Positions 23,301 through 33,700 of a stretch of DNA of 64,000 bases are shown in pieces. How positions within the stretch are numbered: position 1 is the stretch's first letter; every line of letters begins with the position of its first letter. Made by a program: the position numbers and the translations under genes. The stretch is taken from contig JBBBWG010026458.1 of assembly GCA_037176905.1 (NCBI GenBank), forward strand, positions 1 through 64,000. The letters run 5' to 3'. The notes below the pieces were generated by a model, which worked only from the letters and a program-made list of their open reading frames with translations, did not search any database and was not told where the DNA came from. Source of the stretch: Azolla pinnata. Lineage: Eukaryota; Streptophyta; Polypodiopsida; Salviniales; Salviniaceae.

Positions 23301-26300
23301 GAATACAGTGCAGCTTTTGTCGAGGAGTTCAAAATTTTCTTTAAAGAGCTGAAGGACTTCTTTAATGCTGGCAGGTAAGGTAAATTTGTATGCAGATGGA
23401 ATAATTTATAATGGTTATTTTATCCTGGACGAATCTCATAATTTTTTGCATATGCTTTTCCAATGCAAGTGAAAGGTGTATGAAAGTATCAATGAAAAAC
23501 TTTTTCTTAATCTTATGTCTCCCATTGATGCAGTATGAGAATCTATTGTAGCACGATTCCAATTTCCATTCATGCCTTATAGAGCCGTCATAAGAAAATC
23601 TTTGAAATCAATCCCTGTAAAATGCTCACTTATCCAGGAGCAATCTATGCATTAAACTAAATACAATTATACGACATTCCAATGAGGCTTAATGTTTCAC
23701 ACATTCCTTCTGTTCTGATGGATATGGGGGCTATGTTCCTGAATCTACACTTTGGGTGGTTAAGAACATTAAAGCATCCCCACTTGCATCACCATCATGA
23801 ACCTTGACCCGCCTTGGGCACTGATGATGCAAGTGGGGATGTTTGACCGTCAAGTCTATACTTGTGAATTGGTTGGCCATCTCTACATTCGTTGAGTAGA
23901 TTTCTTTGGTAGTAGTATAGGTTCACACTTACATTTTATGTAAATATTTCTTATATCCTTCACTTCAATATTTATTAACAGTTTATATTGGATGCCTTTC
24001 AAAAAATTACATTTGATTGTTCTATTTGAATAATGGTCCTGGCAGCTTAACTGAACAATTGGATTCCATTCGACCTTCCTTGGATGATGTGGTTATTTCT
24101 TTGCTGGAAGATTTCCTAACCAATAAAAAGGTGATTTGTTTTTTCTTTATTATTGATGGATCAGAATGGAGAGTGCAATTTTAAGGGTTTTGAAATATGT
24201 GCTCCCTGTGATGAGACACCATTTCAGTCTTTCAATCAGCATTGTTGAAAGCAGGGAAAGCATATATGTCTAGGAGTGTTTTTTAATGTCTTCCGAGTCA
24301 AAAATTAGATGGAGATGTAGGATCTATTGGGAGAGAGTAAAACCATGTAGTAATTGAACTTGGTGGCAAAACTATTCATTCGCCAGAACCAGAAGTCAAG
24401 ATTATGGCGGAAAAGGATCCCTTGAAAACTTCTTTTGAGAAGTGGGTTCAACGGGACATTTCTCCAAGGTTTTGGCCAACAGCACCGCGTGGATTTGGAA
24501 TCTGCATGCTGATGCTCACGATTTTGATAGTCATACCAATGATTTAGAAGATATATCCCATAAAATATTTAGGCTCATTTCAATCTTGTTGGTGGAAATC
24601 AGTTTCCGGTTGATTGTTGGGGTGAAATCAGTTTCGGGTTGATGGAATTTCTCTGTTGAATGATAGTTGACACATAAGATCCACACATATCTAACTGAAA
24701 ACCTCAAAATAGAATGCCTTGATCCCTAATGGACTCTTTGCGATCCCTGATTGATATTGAAACAATAAATGGTATAAGTTGCTTGCTGTTTCAATGACCA
24801 CGTCTACTTTAAGATCATTCTTTTTGCTTCCTTGTAGTTGAAGTTTGGCCTACTCATAAACAAGAAGAAAAATTGCTTCGCCCAATCCATGGATGCATAA
24901 AGGTTGTGGATCTCTCTGAATCTTTGAGACTGGAGTCTTATTCACTTTGCTATGTTACCTTCCCTTATGCAGTCTCTAGAAGTCAAGAACCTTGAATCTG
25001 TAGTTGCGTTTATTTTGTTTATCTTGTAAGAATGTACATAGGTCATTTTGGCCATGTAAGAGATGTCAATGCAGCACATCTGCATCTGAAACATCATACA
25101 TTAAGATGTGTGCATCTTCTTTGAAAACCATAGCAGAAGGTTAACTAACTGTTATAAGGTCGTCGGAACACCGAAGAAAATTTATATATCGTCTTAGATT
25201 ATCATCAAAGTCATGCTTTTTATTTTGGAGATAATGTTGTGCTTCAGTTTCAAAAATCATTTCACAGTTGGACCATTTCGGGAAGTTTTATTTTGGGGAT
25301 AGTTGTATTCTCTCTTGGATGTTTTATATCACCTTGATTATAGTTCCGAGCCCACACGATGAGGGTTTGGTCATGCTTATCATGCTTCTGATATTGCGAA
25401 CATAATCCTTGGTATACTTATAAAAATTATAAGAGCAAGTGACAAAGGGACAGAGGGAGATGGAGAGACAGATAAACTTTTCTCTTTGTATTAGAAACTA
25501 GATAAGCTCGAAGAGCCCACCTCAACAGATACTTTGATTGGAACTATGCATGCCTTAACTGGGCTAAGAGCTGGCCTATTAAAAGGGCTTGAAACTGGAC
25601 TTCGAAATGATGCTTCTGATGATGCTATTGCAATGCGCCAAAAGGTATATTCTTACATACCTCTGTTGCAAGATCATCTGAAATTTCTACACAATATGCA
25701 TAGTTTGAATGTATAGCTCATTTCCTTCTTTTATATTATTAAATATACCAACTGTTTGCTCATCTACATAAAATGCATAGTTTGAATGTATAGCTCACGT
25801 TTGTTATTCTCTTTTGGTTGTTTGGTACTTAGTGGCGGCTTTGTGAGATTGGCTTGGAGGATTACCTCTTTGTGCTTTTGAGCAGGTATTCTTGGTACTT
25901 GGAAGTATCAATCTCTTGTTTCAAGTATTCATGTTTTTGTGCTGTAAAATAAATATTCTTAACAAATATAGAACTTCAGGCACCTTAAAGAATGTTCTTT
26001 AACCTTTTGTCATTTGAAGAGCAGTAGCATGGCCTCGAAGCATTTTTAGTGAAATATAGTCTAGCATTTATTGACTCCAAGCCTACCTCATGGTAAAAGT
26101 TTGTCCATCAAGATTCTTTATTTCAGCTCAGCTTTAACTCCGGCTACCTTTTGACAATTTGTTAGATTGAGATGTTGTTCTAGATCGTCTGCATCCACAT
26201 CTGCCGTAATAGATGAATTGACTTGCATCATCCTTAAAACTTTAGCATGTAGTTATTCTTAAAAGCTGCATGTGTCTTGTTATTACCAACGACCATTGTT

Positions 26301-29300
26301 CATATTTGTTTCTAGGTTTTCAAATACTCTAGAACAAATAGGGGGTTCAGTTATGCTAGCACAGGAAGCTTGCTCAAAGAAAGTGGAATCTTGGAACCAT
26401 CCCTTTGGAGCAATTGTTCTTGGTATTCGCAATGTAGGGCTTTCTGGTTTCAAGCAGCAGGAATGTATGGCAATTGAGAATGAGATCATAGCTTGGCAGT
26501 CAGCTGGAATGTTCGAAAAAGAAGGCATGTTCTACTATGGAAACTTTATGATGTCTATCGATGTTGTGGATGCATGTCAGTACTCTCTCGCTATCTTACC
26601 GTATGGTCTTACAATTTACAGGAAATGAAGATGGTACAAGAATTTGGGCTCTTAGAGTTAAAGCAACCATTGAAAGAGCTAGAAGACTTTCTGAAGCATT
26701 TTCCGATCTATTATTGCAGATTTATCCAAAGAATGTTGAGGTAATTCTTTCCACATCATGTGCTGAGAGAATGTACACGCTAAATAAGGGAATATTGAAA
26801 TGCATACTTTACTCGCAATAAATTTAAAACGCTCAAATTATTTCCGAGAAAGGGGTTAATTATGTGGTTCCATGATTAACTAAGCTATAGTTGAAAATAT
26901 TGGGGTGAGGTATTTTCAGGGGATGCAAAATTTCCGTGCAGTCAAATGAGAGCAGAAAACAGCTTAGCTGTTTTCAGTGAACCTATCTTGATGTGTGACA
27001 GATAGCAATTGTTCTGCAACTTCATGATATCTGGAAACAGTTGTTTGATTATTGTTATCATCTTAAGAAAACAGTAAAGAGGGCTACGATTTCATCTATG
27101 AATAACATGTTTTACTTCGATGAAGAGAGAGGAGAGGAGACTAGAATTTAATACATTATATTCACCTAATGTTCATCTTCATCTTTGGTGATAGTAGAAA
27201 CTTGGAAATGCGCTTGGTATCCCAGAAAATACAGTTCGATGTTACACTGAAGCTGAAATCCGTTCAAGGTAGAAAAAGTGCTTCTTTCAATGTGTTGCTT
27301 TTTTTTAAGTATTTCTGATGGTTTTTTATTTGATGTATTGACTGGAAAGGTGAAGGTATACTCTTATCATATAAATAGTAACATTCTGGATCTCAAATTC
27401 TCATAAAAGCAGCTTCTTTGTGTTGGGTTGCAACATTACAACTATGCTATATAGATCTCAACCAGTTATCATCTACTTTAGTTTATTTTCTTTTGTCATT
27501 TTGGCCTCTTAAAAGACGCCAATATAACTTTCTTTCTTACTTTCTTACTTTCTTACTTTCTCATGGGAACAGTTGGATGCTTACTACACAATCGAGTCAT
27601 TTTAGAGCATGAATTTTACATTATCAGGGTGTAATCGTATTATAATCCTTCTGATATGTGCTGAATTATTTTATCCAGTGTAGTCTTCCAGCTTTCTAAG
27701 CTCTGCAGTCTCCTATTAAAGGCAGCTAGAGCAACTGCAGGTCTAGAGGGATGGGATCCTCTTGTATCGGGTGAAGCTGTTGGAAGATTGGTTGAGGTAA
27801 ACATATCCTTGCTTGCTCTAGTTTCTGTTCTCTTCTTTTTCAAATGCCATGGGGATGTACAGACTTATACTGGACTTTAGATACCATTGAACATTCTGAA
27901 AAGCTTATTCTTTCTACCAGAGTAAACAGTACTCTTTCGATCCAATTTCGATTCTTGCATCTCGGAGAGAGTTGAAAGACACAAAACTTTGAAATAATTG
28001 TTTGTTTGGGAATCTACATGAATGAAGTATGCAGAATACACCAAAAAGGATAAAGAACAACCCATTGTCACATTACAAATAACTGTCTGTGAATCATCAG
28101 CCTGTCTAAATTCAGACTGTTTAGTGCTCTAATAATGCAAAACGTTAAGTGGTTTTATTATTGTAGCTGTGTATTGAATGTGTTTAGCGCCTTTCTCACT
28201 TTAACTATGTTATCAAATCTTTCCTTCACTAGGATATCAAAATGATTTTATGCGGATGTAGTAAAGAATCATAAGTGGCCACATATCAAACTGATTTTCT
28301 GGTTTTGATTTCTTTTATTTGTCACGGTGTAACATTCAGGTGGACAAAATCATTCCCGAGGCTTTATCTCATCTCTCTGGGCCAATCATATTGCTTGTTA
28401 AAGAGGCTGATGGTGATGAAGAGGTACGTCATTCTTTTGAGAAAGATTATCATGATCTACTTTGTCTTCTTGCATTTCTTTCACTAGATGGGACAAAACT
28501 GAAAGAAAGCTTGTTTGAAGGTCAAAGCTTCTGGGGAGAATGTCCAAGGAGTCATTCTTCTACAGGAGCTTCCCCACCTCTCACATTTGGGTGTACGTGC
28601 TCGGCAGGTATATTTTTTTTGGTCAGAAAGATGTATGCACCGGTTTCTGTGGAATAAACTGTGAAACTATTTCACAACGTTTTTTAAATATATATCATAT
28701 TGACCATGGAAATACGTCTCTCAATCCTCTTCTTGATAATTTCACCTCTGCAAAATGTGATTCTGGCTCTGTTTGTGTACACATGTACAGTCCACATGTA
28801 TATACACAGCAGCTTTCACATGCTTTTGTGACTGGGAAGTGTAAGGCTTTTTACAGGAGAAGGTGGTGTTTGTAACATGTGAAGATGAAGACAAGATTGC
28901 AAACCTTCGGGGTCTAATCGGTCAGAACATCAGGTACTTGTCCTCAAACGTATAAGACAGCACCATATCTACTACTGCCAAGTGACTCACTTGTGAATTA
29001 TGGAGATGTATAGCATTACACTGCTTTCTTTTTTTCGAAATTTGAAATTCAGGCTTGAGGTTGGGACAGATTCTGCCACTGTCCACATGCAAGAGCAAAG
29101 TCAAGAAGATGGTAGCGTTAATGTAGGAGGATCGAGTAAAGAATCTTCATTGAAAGCTACTAGTAGTGCGGAGTTAGGAACTGCCATATCAAGTAGCAAG
29201 GTAGTTGAAATCCCAGAGCAGCTATTTCAAAGTCTCAACAAACATCATTTTCCTTTCCATCTCAAGGAATTGTTTTTTTGATCTCGTTCCTAACCCGCAC

Positions 29301-32300
29301 TCGATTCTCTTCAGGTTGTATTGGCATTTGATGGATCTGCTGTAGACCTTGCCAGTGCTGAAATCCAAACATGTGGTGCAAAGGCGTATTCATGCGGTCT
29401 GCTGGCGCAGCTTTCGTTGGAAGCCAAACCTGGTAAAACATATATACATCCTAGTGATCTCGAAATTTCTCTGGTCTGCAACTGTGTGTGTGCGCGTGAT
29501 GGAAATCACCCACCATGATGCAATGAAATATCTCAATTGAAATATAAAGTGAAAAAAGCTGCCGTTTTCAGTTTTTTCAGTTTTTTCCTGTTTCTTTGGC
29601 TCCTTGAAGATGACCACCAAAAGATGCCCTAAACCCTAAACCCTAAAAACTGAGAAAAACAAAAAGATGCAAGAAGGGAAGAATGCCCAAAGGATGAGGC
29701 TGATGGTAATCACCCACTGTGATGGCTATGAAATACCTCAATTGAAGGTGAAAAAGCCTTTCTCTCCTTGGAAAATCTGAGAAAAACAAAAAGATGCAAG
29801 AAGGGAAGAGTGGCCAATTAGATGAGGGTGATAGAAATGCCTCAATTGAAATTTGGAGGTGAAAAAGCTGCTGCTTTCTGGTTTATTTATGTTCTGTTTC
29901 TTTCTCTCCTTGGAAAAGCTGAGAAAAACAAACAAAAAAAAAAAAATGCAAGAAGGGAAGAATGGGCAATTACATGACCATGATGTTGTGAAATGCCTGA
30001 ATTGAAATTTGGAGGTGAAAAAAGCTGCTGTTTTCTGGTTTTGCTCTTTTTTTTTCCCCCTAAGTCTGTTTCTTCGGAAAAGCTGAGAAAAAACAAAAAG
30101 AAAAGATGCAAAGAAGGGAAGAATGGGCAAAAATGGATGGGGGGGATGATGACGATGGACCTCGGTCTCTTTCGTGGGTGTAATTTGCGCAGCGTATAAC
30201 GAGCAAGGGGTTCCTGCGGCGTTCGAAGTGCCAGCGGGGCTGGTGATACCGTTTGGAGCGATGGAGGCGGCGCTAGAGGCGAGTGGCGGGGCTCCCAGGT
30301 TTAGGGAGCTGGTAGCAGAGGCGGAGAAGGCGGAGGTGAAAGGCGGGAGGCTGGATCGAGTCTGCAAAGAGCTGCAGGAGCTGGTGGCGGAGCAGAGGCC
30401 GACGGAGGAGCTGGTAGCGGAGATCGGCGCGAAGCTGGGATCTGCAGGTGCTAATGATAATAATACTGCTAATAATTATATTTCTAGAATGAATATGTTA
30501 TCGTGGTGGCTAAAGGTTTGACACATATATCAAGCAAGAGGTTGTGGGGATTCGGATCTTGATTGATACAGCAGAGAATAAATATGTTACATGCTGGTGG
30601 CTGAAGGATTTGCCACATGGTATCAAGAGGTTGTGGGGATTCGGATCTTGATACAGTGGAGAATAAATATGTTTGTTTATCTTGGTGGCTAAAGGTTTTG
30701 ACACATGGTATCAAGAGGTTGTGGGGATTCAGATGGAGAATAAATATGTTTGTTTATCTTGGTGGCTAAAGGATTCGACACATGGTATCAAGAGGTTGTG
30801 GGGATTCGGATGTTGATACAGCCGAGAACAAATATGTTTGTTTATCATGGTGGCTAAAGGTTTTGACACATAACAAGAGAATTGTGGGGATTTAGATCTT
30901 GATACGGCAGAGAATAAATATGTTCTCTTGGTGGCTAGAGGTTTTGACACATGTATCAAGAGGTTGTGGGGANNNNNNNNNNNNNNNNNNNNNNNNNNNN
31001 NNNNNNNNNNNNNNNNNNNNNNNNNNNNNNNNNNNNNNNNNNNNNNNNNNNNNNNNNNNNNNNNNNNNNNNNATCTTGATACGGCAGAGAATAAATATGT
31101 TCTCTTGGTGGCTAGAGGTTTTGACACATGTATCAAGAGGTTGTGGGGAGTAGGATCTTGATACAGCGGAGAATAAATATGTTATCCTGGTGGCTAAAGG
31201 TTTTTGACACATGTATCAAGAGGTTGTGTTATCCTGATGGCTAAAGGTTTTTGACACATTGTATCAAGAGGTTGTGTTTATCCTGGTGGCTAAAGGTTTT
31301 TGACACATTGTATCAAGGGGTTGTGTTTATCCTGGTGGCGAAAGGGTTTTGACACATTGTATCAAGAGGTTATGTTTATCCTAGTGGCCAAAGGTTTTTG
31401 ACACATTGTATCAAGAGGTTATGTTATCCTGGTGGCTAAAGGTTTTTGACACATTGTATCAAGAGGTTGTGTTTATCCTGGTGGCGAAAGGGTTTTGACA
31501 CATTGTATCAAGAGGTTATGTTTATCCTAGTGGCTAAAGGTTTTTGACACATTTATGTATCAAGAGGTTATGTTTATCCTAGTGGCTAAAGGTTTTGGAC
31601 ACATGTATGTATCAAGGGGTTGTGTTTATCCTGGTGGCTAAAGGTTTTTGACACATGTATGTATCAAGGGGTTGTGTTTATCCTAGTGGCTAAAGGTTTT
31701 TGACACATGTATGTATGAAGGGGTTGTGTTTATCCTGGTGGCCAAAGGTTTTGGACACATTGTATGTGTCGAAGAGGTTGTATCAAGCATGCCGACGCAG
31801 TCAGTGCAGGATTGAATGTGTCATGATTGTGTTTGTTGCAGCAGCAGGAGGAGGAGGAGGGAGGCTGATCGTGAGGTCGAGCGCCAACGTCGAGGATCTG
31901 GCGGGGATGTCGGGGGCGGGGCTCTACGAGTCGGTGGCGGGTGTGAACGCGGCGGCGGGGGGCGCGGGCGGCTTCGGCCGAGCGGTCGCCCGCGTCTGGG
32001 CTTCGCTCTACACCCGGCGGGCGGTGCTGAGCAGGCGTGCGGCGCGAGTTGCGCAGAAGGATGCGGCGATGGCGGTGCTCGTGCAGGAGCTCGTGGCTCC
32101 GCAGCTCTCCTTCGTTCTGCATACGGTGTGCCCCGCGGGCCCGGACGGAACGTCTGTGGCCGTGGAGATCGCGCCCGGGCTCGGCGAGACGCTCGCGTCC
32201 GCCGCCCGCGGCTCCGCCTGGCGCCTCTCCGTCGGCAAGCTCGATGGGCTCGTCCGAACCCACAGCTTCGCCAACTTTAGCGACGAGATGCTGGTGCTCC

Positions 32301-32521
32301 ATCATGAAAGCTCGCCCGATGGCTCTGTTCGCACCCGCACTGTCGATTACACCCGCCTTGCGCTGTCGACCGACTCGGAGCTCCGCTCGCGCCTCGCGCA
32401 GCGCCTCGCCACCGTCGGCTTCTTCCTCGAGCAGAGGCTCGGCGCTCCCCAGGATATCGAGGGCTGCATCGTCGGCGATGACACGGTCTACATTGTGCAG
32501 TCGCGCCCCCAGCCGCTGTAG
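20397..32521 (+). CDS. GWD3: Phosphoglucan, water dikinase, chloroplast (PWD/GWD3)
   Basis: Twenty exons: 20397-20689, 21425-22058, 22147-22233, 22310-22441, 22986-23111, 23196-23374, 24046-24130, 25495-25644, 25833-25885, 26316-26524, 26622-26740, 27198-27268, 27679-27796, 28340-28423, 28521-28607, 28857-28933, 29053-29200, 29315-29432, 30193-30447, 31842-32521. The frame is unbroken: 1234 residues against about 1200 in Arabidopsis PWD. PWD phosphorylates the C3 position of glucosyl units in starch already phosphorylated at C6 by GWD, opening granules to beta-amylase in plastids. Seen: Ser/Ala-rich transit peptide (exon 1); CBM20 starch-binding domain (about 105-215, [29 protein letters not shown]); conserved core ([56 protein letters not shown]); phosphohistidine motif [13 protein letters not shown] (His about 802); C-terminal nucleotide-binding domain ([26 protein letters not shown]) ending [11 protein letters not shown]. 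Introns 1 and 10 use GC donors. Exons 19 and 20 are far more GC-rich than the rest. Exon 20 could start at 31845 instead. Confidence 0.95.
20690..20691 (+). other. GC 5' splice site, PWD intron 1
   Basis: The exon ends in AG and the intron begins GCAAGT, the strong consensus of GC-AG introns. The split codon AG|G then joins exactly in frame to the CBM20 exon at 21425. A GT a few bases downstream (20694) would give the wrong phase for that acceptor. Confidence 0.75.
21158..21385. repeat. ~115-base tandem duplication in PWD intron 1
   Basis: Two copies share GAGCCCCTCAAAAT, CGAAAGGATGTGCTAT and GGATTACTTGATCCTG in the same order, with a period of about 116 bases. It lies just before the CBM20-encoding exon 2 and makes exon 2 look longer at its 5' end. 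Confidence 0.85.
23775..23841. repeat. 17-bp perfect inverted repeat (hairpin) in PWD intron 6
   Basis: Arm CATCCCCACTTGCATCA (23775-23791) is matched perfectly by its reverse complement at 23825-23841, with a 33-base loop. It may be the core of a small foldback element or a hairpin in the pre-mRNA. Confidence 0.8.
26525..26526 (+). other. GC 5' splice site, PWD intron 10
   Basis: The exon ends GAAG and the intron begins GCATGT. Using this GC donor with the acceptor before 26622 joins EKEG to [11 protein letters not shown], the arrangement expected in the family. The nearest GT (26529) would put a stop codon straight after the junction. Confidence 0.72.
30484..31795. repeat. Minisatellite filling PWD intron 19
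   Basis: Tandem units with the core GGTGGCTAAAGG, TTTTGACACAT, GTATCAAGAGGTTGTG. In the left part (to about 31160) units are about 75-90 bases and also carry GATACAG(C/T)(A/G)GAGAATAAATATGTT; in the right part they shorten to about 55 bases with TTTATCCTGGTGG. Roughly twenty units in all, interrupted by the N gap. It extends from just after exon 19 almost to exon 20. Confidence 0.95.
30973..31072. other. Assembly gap of 100 N
   Basis: Exactly 100 N inside the minisatellite. The 77 bases before it (30896-30972) and the 77 after it (31073-31149) are identical, so the true length here is unknown and the flanks could be one sequence represented twice. Confidence 0.98.
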
Positions 32522-33700
32522 TTATCGGGAACTGCAACCTGGCGAAAAATTCGGGCCATGTTCCTCTCTCTCTCTCTCTCTATCTGTGCTTTGCCTTGCC
32601 TTCTTTGTGTTCGATTTCTCGCCATCCTCCGGCCATCGATCGGCTTCCTTTTTTGTGAAATAAGATGATTCTGTATACCTACTCTCCCATATATTCTCTC
32701 TATAAATACGAGTACTCGTCGTTTGGGACACGCTTACAAAATGTTCTGCTATGAGACAAGGTAAGCTTTCTCGTTGTACTTCATTGCTTAAGGTATGGTA
32801 GTGTTGAGAACTTGATGAATTGCTCCCTTTTTTTTTTTTTTTTTTGTATCTGTCGAATGTATTTTGAGACGATATCGGCACGTGATTCAGATCAGCCTGC
32901 ATCAGCCCATTACTGATCTGCAAGATTCCGCTGTAATTTCATCTATTTTCATATGATCAGGGTCCATCCACAATTCTAACACGATACACCGTGTCGAATA
33001 ACCGGATCCTCTTGTATCACCGTCGTGAGCCTTTTGACCTCAAAGGATGAATCAGATGTGTAGTATTTGCATATCCTTGTAAACCTGTCTTTTGCAGCAA
33101 TCCCTAAGCGAATCGAGTTAGTTCTTTCTCCAAGTGAAGAATCGTTACAAGCACTTGATTTGTCACTACAATCCTTACCACCAAAAGAGTGTTGCTTGCT
33201 TTGCTACTGCAATATGACCACACTTTTTTATGGAGAAACCTGCTTGCAGTATACTCCATCGTAGAAGCAAACTAGTTGATCTATTGAAAGGTCTAGGTAG
33301 CCCGGCTATTCGGTAGTTGGAAATGCAGTTCTTCATCCCTAGGTTATAAATAGTACTCGTCTATGCGCATTTTTCAGCTCCTTGGATCCCCTTTTGAGAT
33401 AAACCTTATCATATGCCTTTCTCTAATTGCGAAACTAAAACTACTAAATCTTCATAGCAAGATCATGCTATCATCGCCGACACCTTCTCAAAAAGTGAAT
33501 ATATTGTCGCATAATACTTTTTTACTATTTCTAAATCCAGTTTGAGATTCATGAATAATATATGCAGCCGCACTTCGCGTACAGAGGAGTTGCGCAACGT
33601 GCAAGAAGAAGTAGCCACACAAACCGTGCAGCGAGGAGCTGTGCATCGGACAAAAAAGCGGGTTATACAAAAGACAAAAGAGTATATATATGTTAGATCT
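32522..33700. other. PWD 3' region and intergenic, no gene seen
   Basis: Holds the likely PWD 3' UTR (CT run at about 32561-32582, a T run at 32828-32846) followed by AT-rich sequence without a supportable reading frame. Confidence 0.45.

Noticed and set aside
29622-29650. CCCTAAACCCTAAA motif in PWD intron 18 as a telomere scar or telo-box
   Set aside because: Only about three units, inside an intron and away from a promoter; too short to interpret.
30729-31212. Frames running through the N gap
   Set aside because: They translate minisatellite and unknown bases and have no biological support.
31730-32305. Minus- and other-frame open frames in the last PWD exon
   Set aside because: High GC removes stop codons in all frames. 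Only the frame ending in [11 protein letters not shown] matches dikinases.
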